From: Bacteroidaceae bacterium | GTDB taxonomy: Bacteria > Bacteroidota > Bacteroidia > Bacteroidales > Bacteroidaceae | Assembly (NCBI GenBank): GCA_017559845.1 | Contig: JAFYQQ010000079.1 | Location: 1 to 41,995 of the forward strand | DNA length: 41,995 bases | Reading direction: 5' to 3' | Shown here: positions 8,601 to 17,139 of the stretch, in pieces | How positions within the stretch are numbered: the stretch's first letter is position 1 | Layout of the letters: each line of letters begins with the position of its first letter | Made by a program: the position numbers and the translations under genes | The notes under the pieces: model-generated | The model's input: the letters and a program-made list of their open reading frames with translations, nothing else | Told to the model about the DNA's origin: nothing | Databases searched by the model: none

Positions 8601-9099
8601 CGGAACGAGCGTAAGTAAGTCTTTCCCGTTGCATTTCTGTCAGAAGGGATTCTTCTTCGGCCAGACGTTCCAACCTGCGCAAAGCCGTATTGCGATGCTT
8701 GAAAAACAGAAGTCCCTGACCTGTTCTTTGGGCCACCTTCATATACATCACATCAGCACAAAGCAGCTCCACCTGATTTCCGCTCTTACTATATATCTTG
8801 TCCAGATAATCTATGGAATTTCCATAACGCATTTGCTGATATGCCACATAAGCCAAATTATTCAACGCAAATGCCTGCTCCGCAGAACTTTCTGGCGACA
8901 ATGCCAAAGCTGCATGCGTACATTTCAATGAAGAATCAATATTGGCGTAACGGAGTTTATAGGCCCTGACATTCAGAGAATCAGCCTTTGCATTTTCCGT
9001 TGACGAAATCGTAGTACAAGAGTTTATGTGTACATTTACGAAGCACAAAAACAAACCTACAAAGACGAAACAGATTATGGACTTAGAACGAATCTGCAT
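5602..9099 (-). CDS. Two-module TPR sensor histidine kinase
   Basis: 1165 residues. Module 1: N-terminal signal or anchor (8-27), a TPR-like helical sensor (about 40-410), a membrane helix (423-442), a coiled coil (about 470-505), a dimerisation-like region, and a well-formed HATPase domain with N-box LCDNARKFTP (Asn626), G1 box DSGVGL (654-659) and G2 box GFGFG (686-690). Module 2: a second hydrophobic, signal-like segment (733-746), a short extracytoplasmic part with helical repeats, a membrane helix (845-869), a histidine-kinase-like motif IKHETMYYP (His983), and a C-terminal domain that resembles an ATPase fold but lacks recognisable N and G boxes. Module 1 has no histidine in its expected phosphoacceptor helix. 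I recall this family as the Bacteroidales kinases annotated DUF5112/DUF5113, which I could not check. It overlaps the PAP2 gene by 17 bp and precedes its response regulator by 25 bp. The signal sensed is unknown. Confidence 0.85.
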   Translation of the reverse strand: MQIRSKSIICFVFVGLFLCFVNVHINSCTTISSTENAKADSLNVRAYKLRYANIDSSLKCTHAALALSPESSAEQAFALNNLAYVAYQQMRYGNSIDYLDKIYSKSGNQVELLCADVMYMKVAQRTGQGLLFFKHRNTALRRLERLAEEESLLTEMQRERLTYARSELHIVSSTYYFYYGQAEKAITEINQTFLDASLPTDTAQWLYYRYMLGSGGLIDGPQNDVILQEFDHLFAVYTSAYTSGLVYFLANALQSMATLLDDSERYAYIVKNRANSIAFLQNQHKVWHQLPDIEEYARLSLVMADRALHLFRDYKDLFQLACAYRTVGEIYFRHGMYNFALQQFTHALDLVESQKQRSKWQVPFWTFSMREYLSLTYSALGDKQNADRQRNAYLDFLEQYTQDYELEERKQQLEEELRHTRVSLVVLIGLIFLSVVLLWLLIRRMQHQSRHLNDSIFNIDKSDIWNSYSQSAKQTETELTEIEQELEETILLHQKHIREYRHGNVERRAKVSLVYAIIPYLDRIIAEVNRMQKDGATDEGRLRYISELSGEIMHLNDVLTDWIQMRQGQLKLHITTFPLQQLFDIISGSRMLFTKKGITLTVEATEYKVKADMALTLFMINTLCDNARKFTPAGGNVGISAVSSGDYIEVSVTDSGVGLSEHDVEVLNQSKIYDPSQLGELKENKGFGFGIMNCKGIIGKYKKTSKKFDVCEFGVESKIGQGSRFWFRLPGVVTMLMLVCSSAFARSENVYKTVCDSLWRANVSGNYQDAYTYGESFLNEMPHPVDTPSVIYILNEMAVSSLSLKQWDNYYLCNKECVRLHNIYTADESLPAYCEQMEQMKNNNVFVYAFLVLTSVLALVLFYLLLLRGLMRRDSYAHVFYEWLSERIKVAGTLMNRYASERQKQDWNPLLDEMPEWIPNVPDNMQELNADCTRVMKDGFTNADQMIDRMDALTSSSRKLRYEEDRLYVMNQVLDNCLSTIKHETMYYPARTQQLVEYMRQTEGAEENRKCLNELTELVYFYRNIYVLLYQQAERQTEQNNFYREQIVLSELDARLPDIRVIGDRMLLSMLLQTLKDAEPVAPLLSATRSVPFVYVRFEYPQIYRSEQELENLFQPISHHIPFLIAKQIIREHDTYTSHSGLRLIAEATADGYCIQFTLLLAKQQ

Positions 9100-9775
9100 A
9101 CCATAATGCTCTTATCAAAATATAAATACAAGTTAATGCGAAAGCGGCATACATAACAAGAAAATCCTGTTTGGCATAACCAGAAGTGGTTTCCGAAGAG
9201 TTTCTGGCAATGTATCTATCCATAACAAAAGCATACAGATAATGAAACAAGCATCCGCTAAAAATGCCGAAGCATATCCCAGCAAATATATCTGTTGGAT
9301 AATGTACGCCTAAATACAGGCGGCTATAAGTGCATAAAGTCGCCCAAATAAATAGGACTACTGATACTGGTGTGCTTCGGAAAAGGAGAGCAAAGAAAGT
9401 AGCACCCGCAAATGTATTGGATGCATGGCTGGAAAAAAAGCCGTATTTGCCTCCCCTATAGCCGTTCACAATATCAATCATGGGACCGACAATGGGGTCA
9501 TGAGTAGGGCGAAAGCGTTGAAACAATGGTTTGCATATACCACTCGCAACCTGATCGGCAACCGTTACCAACAGTGCCACAAGTATAAAGATAAGGAGAC
9601 TTTGTTTTAATCTGTTGTTTCTGACAATGATGTAAAATAAAGCACAAAAGAACAAAAGCCACGTGGACGTACGAGTTATGGTCCACATGATACCATCAAG
9701 GTAAAGTGAATCACTACCATTGAGGGCAAGCAGAAAGTCTATGTCCCATTGTAATATGGTATCTATAAACCTCAT
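9083..9775 (-). CDS. PAP2-family membrane phosphatase
   Basis: 230 residues with about six membrane segments. All three motifs of type 2 phosphatidic acid phosphatases are present: KPLFQRFRP (82-90), SSHASN (115-120, His117) and SRLYLGVHYPTD (151-162, His158 and Asp162). Motif 2 reads SSHA instead of the common PSGH. Members remove phosphate from lipid substrates such as undecaprenyl pyrophosphate, phosphatidylglycerophosphate or lipid A at the outer face of the inner membrane; the sequence does not say which. It overlaps batE by 4 bp (ATGA) at its start and the sensor kinase by 17 bp at its end, which ties it translationally to both the bat genes and the signalling genes. Confidence 0.9.
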   Translation of the reverse strand: MRFIDTILQWDIDFLLALNGSDSLYLDGIMWTITRTSTWLLFFCALFYIIVRNNRLKQSLLIFILVALLVTVADQVASGICKPLFQRFRPTHDPIVGPMIDIVNGYRGGKYGFFSSHASNTFAGATFFALLFRSTPVSVVLFIWATLCTYSRLYLGVHYPTDIFAGICFGIFSGCLFHYLYAFVMDRYIARNSSETTSGYAKQDFLVMYAAFALTCIYILIRALWYADSF

Positions 9776-10533
9776 ATTCTTTCAAAAGTCTTCTTCTCTA
9801 TCCAACCCATTTTACCGTCTGAGAGACGAACCTGAACCCATTCTTTCATAGAATCGTCCTGAATCTCAACACAAGTCCCTTCGTGAATCACAAACAAATC
9901 GTTACCATTTTCAGAGGGTGTGCTTTTAACAGTAACAGATGTGTCCATGATGACACCCTTCTTGCTTGATTCGGCATACTTGAGTTGCTGGTAAGCAAAC
10001 ACATTGGACAATAGTGTAAGCACAACAAACACTATAGCTGTAAAGAACCCAGTCTTGCGCAATGCCATTCTTGATGAAAATAGATACAAGCCTAAAGCAA
10101 AAAGGAAGACAACAAAAAATGAGATGCCCAAACAAGCCCATTTGTAAGAACTGAGCATATTTACCAAACTACGATATACCTTCACAAAAAACATTTCGTG
10201 GAGAGGTATAAAACGGTCAATGGTCTTTGTGCGCACCATATCCAGATTATAGGTTATCTCTTTATCATCCGGTTCAATGAGTACTGCACGCTCAAACCAT
10301 AATATACTTTTTGCTATACTGTCCAAACGATAATAAGCGCACCCCAGATTGTAGCAAAGGTGAGCATCTTTTGCGTTTTCCTGCGCCAACTGTAAGTATA
10401 ATTCAACCGCACGATCATACTTTTCCTCAACATAGGCACTATCGGCTTCTGCTTTTATTGATTGTAAATCTTGATTTGCATATCCGTTTACAGAAAAGAG
10501 TAGCAAAATCAATATTATAATATTCTTACGCAT
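9772..10533 (-). CDS. batE: BatE: TPR and SH3-like aerotolerance protein
   Basis: 253 residues from ATG 10531-10533, which gives a clean signal peptide (MRKNIIILILLLFSVNGYA); a GTG 12 bases upstream, overlapping the batD stop, is the alternative start. Residues about 25-95 contain two TPR units, the second with the consensus-like CYNLGCAYYRL. Two membrane segments follow (about 133-153 and 161-181). Residues about 195-253 form a bacterial SH3-like domain ending in VQVRLSDGKMGWIEKKTF. This is the BatE layout from the Bacteroides aerotolerance (bat) operon. The protein probably works with BatA-D at the inner membrane. It is last of the bat genes proper and overlaps the PAP2 gene by 4 bp. Confidence 0.9.
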   Translation of the reverse strand: MRKNIIILILLLFSVNGYANQDLQSIKAEADSAYVEEKYDRAVELYLQLAQENAKDAHLCYNLGCAYYRLDSIAKSILWFERAVLIEPDDKEITYNLDMVRTKTIDRFIPLHEMFFVKVYRSLVNMLSSYKWACLGISFFVVFLFALGLYLFSSRMALRKTGFFTAIVFVVLTLLSNVFAYQQLKYAESSKKGVIMDTSVTVKSTPSENGNDLFVIHEGTCVEIQDDSMKEWVQVRLSDGKMGWIEKKTFERI

Positions 10534-10541
10534 AACTGTTA

Positions 10542-12368
10542 TCACTTTATAATTGAATCCAATTTGTTAATAGCTTCTGAAGCCTCAGTAAATATTTTGT
10601 CCATCATTGCTGCTGGATCGCCGGGTGCAAATCTTGCAAACTCACATTGTGCGACAATATCAAGATAATTGTCAATAACTTCAGCGTCCACGTTCTTCTT
10701 AATGAGCGCCTTCTTCACATTATCCTTGGTCAAATCTGCTCTACGGATATTCAGTTTGTCTCCGGCATATCCGAGCAGAGCTTTCATTACCTCATCATAG
10801 AATTGTTCGCTGTTTCTTTCGTGCATCAGCTTCTCTGCAAGGCGTAGTCGCTTGTTCGCTGCCTTGCCTGCTTTCTTGACTTTATTGCGTGCATGATTTG
10901 AGCTCGCTTTTATATAGCGTTGGAATATCAGGGAAACCACAATGAAGACAAGCAAAAGAATAATGTAAATAAGCTTGTAGGTTGAACTTGTAAAGAACGT
11001 ATTGTCGCTGTCGTTAACCTGGAACTTATCCAATTTTATGAAATGAATGTCATTTCCCAATACCTTTAAATCTTCCTGGGCATTTGATGAAACATGACTT
11101 TCATTTACAGCTTTGGCTACAGAAATTTGAAAAGAATCAGTTTTCAGCGTCTGATATGATTGCTTTTCTGTATCAAAATAGCAGAACTCCACAGGTGGAA
11201 TATTATATTTTCCTCCGTGTCTTGGCACAACAATATAGTCGTAAATGACACTTCCTTTTGCACCTTGAGCCGTATGAACAGTTTTGTCGTCCTTCTTGGG
11301 GTCATAAACCTCAAAATCTTTTGGGAACTTTACGATGGGAGATTTCATCAGTTTCATGTTTCCCACACCATTTACAACGAGTCTAAGTGTTGTAGCGTCA
11401 TTGGCGTTTAACTGCTGGGGAGTAAGTGATCCTGTAATCTGGTAACTTCCGACAGCTCCGTTAAAGTTCTCTGGACGTGGAGAAGGCAATGCCTTGACAT
11501 CAATATCAACAGATGGGGTCTTTATCTTTTTCTGTACTAACTGGGACAAGCTACCACCTCCGAAAAATATATCAAAAGGATCCATGCTTGTATTATGGAT
11601 CTCTATTTGAGCTTCAAATTCAATGGGCGGAACTGTCAGTTTTCCTGTTTTTTGGGGATAAATGACGTATTGTCTCCATACTGCCGTACCATAATTGCGA
11701 CCGTTTATACGTTCATACTTCAAAGACATTTGTGCTTTGGAGTCAATTTCCTGCACGTGGTAGCCATCCAATTCAGGCATTTCACCTGAAAGTTGCTGAA
11801 TATTGACAAGGGTGTATAATTTGTATGTCAGAAGAACGGCCTCTTGTTCATAAACACTAGTCTTTGATGCTGTTACATCTATATATAAATCCTTATCGCC
11901 AATAGACGACTTGTTAGATCTTTGAGGTTGATCCTCAACAGGTTCGTCCTGGACATTATTGCTTCCCGATGAATTGTTAGATGAAGTGGCAGAAGAAGGC
12001 AACACTTCAATCTGACCAGTTTTACTGCTATATGATTTTCCATTTACTATTGCAACAGCGGAAGGAATTTCCAAAACACCTTCTTCTGTTGGCTGTACCA
12101 TGTAAGTGAACGTAATACTACTATTATGTGTAGTTTTACCATTCACCATGGAAAAACTGCTTTGGGAACTTGTGCTTGGACCGTAAAGAACTCTGAATCC
12201 TGGAAAATCCTTTACTTGGAAATCTTCTACATCATTTGTATTTACCACATAGCTGATTCTTATCCTATCACCAACTTCTGCCTGATTAGGTGCTTGCAAT
12301 TTTACCGTAATCTGGGCAGAACATAAAGTTGCTATAAAGAACAATAATATCAGAAAATATTTGCGCAT
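10542..12368 (-). CDS. batD: BatD: oxygen-tolerance membrane protein
   Basis: 608 residues, the normal BatD length. It has a signal peptide (MRKYFLILLFFIATLCSA), then a long beta-rich extracytoplasmic part with Ig-like repeats: VKLQAPNQAEVGDRIRISY at the start, further copies of a tension-of-contract pattern (P-x-V-x-F-P-K-D-F) around residue 345, and a Ser/Asn-rich linker at about 125-155. A single membrane helix lies near residues 470-490, and the cytoplasmic tail is Lys-rich and helical. In Bacteroides fragilis the bat operon supports tolerance to oxygen, and BatD is thought to scaffold the von Willebrand proteins BatA and BatB. It lies 42 bp after batC and abuts batE. Confidence 0.92.
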   Translation of the reverse strand: MRKYFLILLFFIATLCSAQITVKLQAPNQAEVGDRIRISYVVNTNDVEDFQVKDFPGFRVLYGPSTSSQSSFSMVNGKTTHNSSITFTYMVQPTEEGVLEIPSAVAIVNGKSYSSKTGQIEVLPSSATSSNNSSGSNNVQDEPVEDQPQRSNKSSIGDKDLYIDVTASKTSVYEQEAVLLTYKLYTLVNIQQLSGEMPELDGYHVQEIDSKAQMSLKYERINGRNYGTAVWRQYVIYPQKTGKLTVPPIEFEAQIEIHNTSMDPFDIFFGGGSLSQLVQKKIKTPSVDIDVKALPSPRPENFNGAVGSYQITGSLTPQQLNANDATTLRLVVNGVGNMKLMKSPIVKFPKDFEVYDPKKDDKTVHTAQGAKGSVIYDYIVVPRHGGKYNIPPVEFCYFDTEKQSYQTLKTDSFQISVAKAVNESHVSSNAQEDLKVLGNDIHFIKLDKFQVNDSDNTFFTSSTYKLIYIILLLVFIVVSLIFQRYIKASSNHARNKVKKAGKAANKRLRLAEKLMHERNSEQFYDEVMKALLGYAGDKLNIRRADLTKDNVKKALIKKNVDAEVIDNYLDIVAQCEFARFAPGDPAAMMDKIFTEASEAINKLDSIIK

Positions 12369-12410
12369 TATTCTTAAATGTTACAGATTTTCAATTTAAA
12401 ACATTATAAC

Positions 12411-13106
12411 TTACCATTGTTTTTTGAGTCGCTTACGCTGGGGTTGCTGCATTGCCTGTTGAACTTTTTCCTGGGTTTCCTTCTCGTCCTGCATGGCCGC
12501 CTGCAACATTTGCTCAGCATTTTCTTTACTCATCTTATTAGGATCAGGTTGTTCCTTTTCTTCTTGCTTATCTTCGTTCTTCTTGTCTTGTTTTTGCTGC
12601 TCCTGCTTGTCTTTTTCATTTTTTTGGTCTTCACCTTGATCGTCTTTTTCCTGATCTTGGTTGTCCTGATTTTGATTATTCTTCAATTGATAAAGACAAA
12701 GAACATAATTATAGCGGGTGTCATCCTGTGCCGGATTGTTACGCAACGACTCTTTATAACATGCCAAAGCTTTGTCTATCTGTTTAGCTGATTGGAGAAG
12801 GACTCCCATATTATGATAAACTTGTGCTTTTCTAATCTTGTTTGTCTCCATTTTGGCTGCCTGTTCATATTCCTTCATGGCATCCTCGGCCTTGTTTTGG
12901 TATAGCAAAGCATTACCCAAGTTGTAATGAGCCATTGCATTGGTGTTATCCGCCTCGATGGCCTTTTGATATTCTATTTGTGCCTTGTCAAATATACTGT
13001 CTCGCATGAAGCGGTTACCTCTGCGAATATAATCACGGTCATTTTGTGCAACTGCTGAAAATGCTGCACAAAACACAAACACTAATATAATGTTTATTCT
13101 GTTCAT
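12411..13106 (-). CDS. batC: BatC: TPR periplasmic protein
   Basis: 231 residues. A signal peptide (MNRINIILVFVFCAAFSAVA) is followed by three TPR units at about 24-135, including AMAHYNLGNALLYQNKAEDA and YHNMGVLLQSAKQIDKALAC. The C-terminal 100 residues are very polar, rich in Asn, Gln, Asp, Lys and Glu, with PDPNKMSKENAEQMLQAA near the end, the feature that marks BatC. It probably acts as an adaptor between the von Willebrand proteins and BatD in the periplasm. It starts 10 bp after batB. The low-complexity tail explains the T/C-rich composition at 12480-12680. Confidence 0.92.
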   Translation of the reverse strand: MNRINIILVFVFCAAFSAVAQNDRDYIRRGNRFMRDSIFDKAQIEYQKAIEADNTNAMAHYNLGNALLYQNKAEDAMKEYEQAAKMETNKIRKAQVYHNMGVLLQSAKQIDKALACYKESLRNNPAQDDTRYNYVLCLYQLKNNQNQDNQDQEKDDQGEDQKNEKDKQEQQKQDKKNEDKQEEKEQPDPNKMSKENAEQMLQAAMQDEKETQEKVQQAMQQPQRKRLKKQW

Positions 13107-13116
13107 GAATGAGATG

Positions 13117-14139
13117 CTATTTTTTGAAAAAACGTGTTAAGTTGAATGCATGATTCTGACGTTCGAGAAGCAACGCATCAATTAACAATAAAATCAGGCC
13201 AAGGATAACGAAACCTTGATACTGCTCATCGTATTCGCTATAAATATGACTTTCCAATTTGGCTTTTGAAAGTTTGTCTATCTGTGCCTGGAGCTTGTCT
13301 TGAGCGGAACTGCTATTGTCCACATATATGTAAGCGCCATTACCAGCCTTTGCTATCTCCCTGCACATTTCTTCATTGAGTTTGGACATTACTGTATTTC
13401 CCTCTTCATCAATGATATGACGGTCTGTATTGGGAATAGGGATGGGTGCTCCATTGGGATTTCCCACACCCAACATATATACATGAACACCAGCGGATGC
13501 GGCATTTTTAGCCGCCTCAACAGCCATGCCTTCATTGTCCTCTCCGTCAGTAATCACAAAAATTGCTCTACTGACATTCTCTTGTTGGGTAAAACTCTTC
13601 ATACCCAAGTTCAGTGCTTCTGCCACATCTGTACCCTGAACACTTATCATTGAAGGATCTACTGTATCCAAGAACATTTTTGCACTCACATAATCACTTG
13701 TGATGGGGAGCTGCGTAAATGCCTGGCCTGCAAAAACGATAAGTCCAACTTTGTCGTCATTCATTTTATCAACCATACTGCTAATCAGCATTTTGGCTTT
13801 TTCCAGACGGTTTGGCTTAACATCCTCTGCAAGCATGGAGTTACTTACGTCCAATGCGATAATGCACTCAATACCTTGTCTCTCGGCAACATCAACTCTT
13901 GTGCCGAATTGGGGTCTTGCCAAAGCAACGATAAAAGAAGCTAAAGCCAATTGAGCGAGCCAAAACTTGATTTCGGGTCGGACTTTTGATACATCGATGA
14001 GCAATTGTTTTATCAAAGCCGGATCTCCAAATTTTCTTATCTTAATATTTTTCCGATAAATTGCATAATAGTGGAGAACTGCAAGAGCAGCCAACACTAT
14101 CAGCAAATACAAATATTGTGGGTTTTCAAATCTGAACAT
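13117..14139 (-). CDS. batB: BatB: membrane-anchored von Willebrand A protein
   Basis: 340 residues. N-terminal membrane helices at about 9-27 and 58-74 are followed by the BatA/BatB signature LARPQ and a von Willebrand factor A domain (90-290). The metal-ion-dependent adhesion site DVSNS is intact at 97-101, with downstream Thr/Asp positions in QGTD and TDGEDNEG. A further membrane helix near residues 309-326 anchors the C-terminus. The protein is expected to present its VWA domain outside the inner membrane and bind partners in a metal-dependent way. It is a paralogue of the adjacent batA gene, 13 bp away. Confidence 0.93.
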   Translation of the reverse strand: MFRFENPQYLYLLIVLAALAVLHYYAIYRKNIKIRKFGDPALIKQLLIDVSKVRPEIKFWLAQLALASFIVALARPQFGTRVDVAERQGIECIIALDVSNSMLAEDVKPNRLEKAKMLISSMVDKMNDDKVGLIVFAGQAFTQLPITSDYVSAKMFLDTVDPSMISVQGTDVAEALNLGMKSFTQQENVSRAIFVITDGEDNEGMAVEAAKNAASAGVHVYMLGVGNPNGAPIPIPNTDRHIIDEEGNTVMSKLNEEMCREIAKAGNGAYIYVDNSSSAQDKLQAQIDKLSKAKLESHIYSEYDEQYQGFVILGLILLLIDALLLERQNHAFNLTRFFKK

Positions 14140-14152
14140 ATTATCTACAGAA

Positions 14153-15151
14153 TTATGGAATACGCTTTAATAATGTCTTACGCAACAACAGTTCCAGCAT
14201 CAGGGCAATTACAGAAATAAGAGCGAAAATGCCAAATGATTCGTATTTTTTGGAGAACTTCTTGACGTTCATTTTAGTCTTTTCCAATTTGTCAATCTGT
14301 TGGTAAACTTCTCTCAACTTTTCTGTATTTTGCGCACGATAGAACTCACCATCGGTTTTTGCAGCGATGGTTGCAAGTGTTTTGGAGTCTATTTCTACAG
14401 GAACATTCATATACTCAATTCTACCGGCAACGGAAACAGGATAAGGAGCTGTGCCATTGGTGCCCACTCCAATGGTATAGACTCTGATTCCATAGGTCTT
14501 GGCTATATCTGCTGCCGTATTCGGACTTATCTGTCCTCTATTATTAGTACCGTCAGTAAGAAGAATAATAACCTTGCTTTTCGCCTTACTGTCTTTAAGA
14601 CGTGTAATGGCGTTAGCAATACCCATACCAATGGCGGTACCATCTTCAATCAAACCGCGTTGAGCCATATCCACACGCATACCATTCAGCATATTGAGAA
14701 GTGCTGCATGGTCCACAGTCATTGGGCATTGTGTATAAGCCTCTCCTGCAAAAACGGTCAATCCTATGTTATCATCTGGTCTGCCACTGACAAACTCAAT
14801 TGCAACCTTTTTTGCCGCCTCAATACGGTTGGGCTTTAGGTCTTCGGCCAGCATACTGGTACTCACGTCCATACAAAGCATGATGTCGATACCTTCAACG
14901 CTTTTGTTACTCCAGTTATTTGTTGTCTGAGGTCTGGCTAACGCTATAATTGCGAATGCTAAGCATACCAAACGACAGATGAACGGCAAATGGATAAAAT
15001 GCTGTCTGAATGACTTAGGAGCATGGAAGAATGACGCTATTGTACTGATTCGTAATGAGGGCGTTGAATGCTCTCTATTGATCATATACCATGCAATATA
15101 TGGTATAAGCAGTATTAACAAGAACAAATATTCGAAATTAGCAAAGGTCAT
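14153..15151 (-). CDS. batA: BatA: membrane-anchored von Willebrand A protein
   Basis: 332 residues with the same plan as BatB: N-terminal membrane helices (about 8-24 and 57-72), LARPQTTN, then a VWA domain with intact MIDAS motif DVSTS (95-99), the later Thr/Asp positions (EDGTAIG, LTDGTNNRG), and a C-terminal membrane helix around 305-322. BatA and BatB are the two VWA proteins of the bat aerotolerance system and likely form a complex at the inner membrane. It starts 7 bp after the gene upstream. Confidence 0.93.
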   Translation of the reverse strand: MTFANFEYLFLLILLIPYIAWYMINREHSTPSLRISTIASFFHAPKSFRQHFIHLPFICRLVCLAFAIIALARPQTTNNWSNKSVEGIDIMLCMDVSTSMLAEDLKPNRIEAAKKVAIEFVSGRPDDNIGLTVFAGEAYTQCPMTVDHAALLNMLNGMRVDMAQRGLIEDGTAIGMGIANAITRLKDSKAKSKVIILLTDGTNNRGQISPNTAADIAKTYGIRVYTIGVGTNGTAPYPVSVAGRIEYMNVPVEIDSKTLATIAAKTDGEFYRAQNTEKLREVYQQIDKLEKTKMNVKKFSKKYESFGIFALISVIALMLELLLRKTLLKRIP

Positions 15152-15158
15152 AGGGCTA

Positions 15159-16238
15159 TTACATCAAAATGTCCATACTTTTCCATACAATCCAACACAA
15201 GAGCGTAACCGATACAGTGAGCAGGATAACAGATACAATCCGCATGGCAACAACCTGGTTGAGCCTGCGCTTGTCTGTTTCCTTGATTATTTCCGGTTCT
15301 GGCTTCTGATTGGGATCTACTTCTATTTTCGTTTGGTTAATATATTCAATTGCGGCCATCAGATTTGCGTCATTCTCATTTATCAATGTGGAATATTTAG
15401 CAAATTTGACAAGGTCTGCTGTAGTGAAAATCTCACGCAACTCGTCCAGACATTCGGGGTTGTCCTCATTAAGCAACTGTTCGATTATCTGGGTTGAGGT
15501 CATTTCCATTGCATTAAAGTGATACCGTTCGTGGATATAATTTCTCAATGTGTCTGTCAATAAGGTATAATATTCCTTACTATCCTCTTCAGCCCATTTT
15601 CTGTCAGCTTTAATGCGTTCGATTTCTTCAATGGCAACCTGATGGGGAGGAAGTTTCTTCTTCCTACGTATTATACGCACAATGGGGTTTCCTCGTCTTG
15701 CGCTGTCAAACAAGAAATATGCCATGATGACCATAATGATCAAAGCAAAGGAAGCATATACGAGATTACGCCAATCATTCCAGTCAAAAGGAGGTTCCAT
15801 AACGCCTCGGGGGGGATAGAACTGGTCAAGATGCAAAGTGTCTACATCCAACGTATATACCTTAAGTGCCAAGCTCTTGGAACTGTCCACCTGATTTTCT
15901 ACTGCAACCTTAAAAGGAGGCAAATAATAAAGGGAGGAATCCCATGCAGTAACGGTATATTGCTGAATCAATTCCATACGCTTGCCTTCGTTCAGATAGT
16001 TGGTGTCGACGGACTGTACATCCACGATTTCAAGATTAGGCACAAGTTCAATGCCGGCTTTCAATTCAGGAAAAGACACTTTTTTACCCGCATCAGTGGT
16101 GACCTTAAGGGTTATATTGGTCTGCTCTCCTACCAACAATTGCACACTATCAATTTTTACATCAATCTGCACTTGTGCGCAAACAGATGCCGCATACAAT
16201 ATGAATGAAAGTAATATGATTAAATTTCTTGTTCGCAT
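15159..16238 (-). CDS. BatA-neighbour membrane protein of the bat operon
   Basis: 359 residues. Signal peptide (MRTRNLIILLSFILYAASVCA), then a beta-rich extracytoplasmic domain of about 140 residues (VQIDVKIDSVQLLVGEQTNI at its start, related in style to BatD repeats), a membrane helix at about 165-185, a cytoplasmic helical domain with HQVAIEEIERIKADRKWAEE and YYTLLTDTLRNYIHERY, and a second membrane helix near 330-352. A protein of this form between DUF58 and batA is usual in Bacteroidota bat operons, where it is normally left unnamed; proteobacterial DUF4381 proteins at the same place are comparable. It is 10 bp from the DUF58 gene and 7 bp from batA. Confidence 0.8.
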   Translation of the reverse strand: MRTRNLIILLSFILYAASVCAQVQIDVKIDSVQLLVGEQTNITLKVTTDAGKKVSFPELKAGIELVPNLEIVDVQSVDTNYLNEGKRMELIQQYTVTAWDSSLYYLPPFKVAVENQVDSSKSLALKVYTLDVDTLHLDQFYPPRGVMEPPFDWNDWRNLVYASFALIIMVIMAYFLFDSARRGNPIVRIIRRKKKLPPHQVAIEEIERIKADRKWAEEDSKEYYTLLTDTLRNYIHERYHFNAMEMTSTQIIEQLLNEDNPECLDELREIFTTADLVKFAKYSTLINENDANLMAAIEYINQTKIEVDPNQKPEPEIIKETDKRRLNQVVAMRIVSVILLTVSVTLLCWIVWKSMDILM

Positions 16239-16248
16239 TTGTTATTTT

Positions 16249-17118
16249 TTAAGTTCGCTTTGCAAAAAGGCTCATCAATGAAACAACATAGTCCTGATCA
16301 GTTCTTATACTTACCGAGTCCACATTGCTTCTGTTAAGCGTATCCTGAATGCGCAATGAATGACGCTTCCACCATGCAGCCTGAGCGTTTCTTACCGCTT
16401 TGCTGCTTGTGTCAATTATCACTTCATGACCGGTTTCCGCATCTCGTACCTTCATCAATCCCACATCGGGCAGTTCTGCAATTCTTCTGTCATACACCTG
16501 GATTGCCACCACATCGTGCTTGCGGTTCGCAATGGTGAGCGGTTGACGAAAATCTTTTGAATCCAAGAAGTCGCTCAAGATAAAGGCCGTACATCTGCGC
16601 TTGATTACCTGTGTCAAAAACTCTACAGCTTGACCCACATTTGTGCGCAGGCTTTCGGGCTTGAATTCGAGCAATTCACGGATGATGTACAGGATGTGTT
16701 TTCTGCCTTTCTGCGGAGGTATGAATTTTTCTATCCGGTCGGAGAAAAAAATCACTCCAATTTTATCATTGTTCTGGATGGCGGAAAAAGCCAGTGTGGC
16801 AGCGATTTCGGTAACCATTTCACGCTTCATCTGACGGGAAGTTCCAAAGTTATGGCTACCGCTCACATCAATCAGAAGCATAACCGTCAGTTCGCGCTCT
16901 TCTTCAAAAACCTTGATGAACGGTTTGTTGAATCTGGCTGTTACATTCCATTCAATGTCACGTATATCATCACCGTATTGATATTCTCGAACCTCGGAAA
17001 AAGCCATACCTCTGCCCTTGAATGCACTATGGTATTCTCCGGCAAAGATATTTCTGCTCAGACCTTTGGTCTTGATTTCAATCTGACGAACACGTTTTAA
17101 CAGTTCTGATGTCTCCAT
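16249..17118 (-). CDS. DUF58 domain protein of the MoxR-bat system
   Basis: 289 residues, soluble, no signal peptide. The DUF58 signature is plain: SAFKGRGMAFSEVREYQYGD (31-50) then DDIRDIEWNVTARFNKP, followed by a VWA-like fold with DVSGS at 84-88 and a downstream IILSDF-type strand (AFILSDFLDSKDF). DUF58 proteins are nearly always encoded beside MoxR AAA+ ATPases and VWA proteins and are thought to deliver or receive substrates in a MoxR-driven chaperone system. It lies 21 bp after moxR and 10 bp before the next bat-operon gene. Confidence 0.93.
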   Translation of the reverse strand: METSELLKRVRQIEIKTKGLSRNIFAGEYHSAFKGRGMAFSEVREYQYGDDIRDIEWNVTARFNKPFIKVFEEERELTVMLLIDVSGSHNFGTSRQMKREMVTEIAATLAFSAIQNNDKIGVIFFSDRIEKFIPPQKGRKHILYIIRELLEFKPESLRTNVGQAVEFLTQVIKRRCTAFILSDFLDSKDFRQPLTIANRKHDVVAIQVYDRRIAELPDVGLMKVRDAETGHEVIIDTSSKAVRNAQAAWWKRHSLRIQDTLNRSNVDSVSIRTDQDYVVSLMSLFAKRT

Positions 17119-17139
17119 CTAAATATGCGGTATGCTAAA

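Noticed and set aside
5602..9099. Sensor kinase suspected to be two genes fused by a sequencing error
   Set aside because: The frame is open across the junction at about residue 730, no start codon with its own ribosome-binding site stands out there, and the layout resembles a family I recall as single proteins. It cannot be fully excluded from one sequence.
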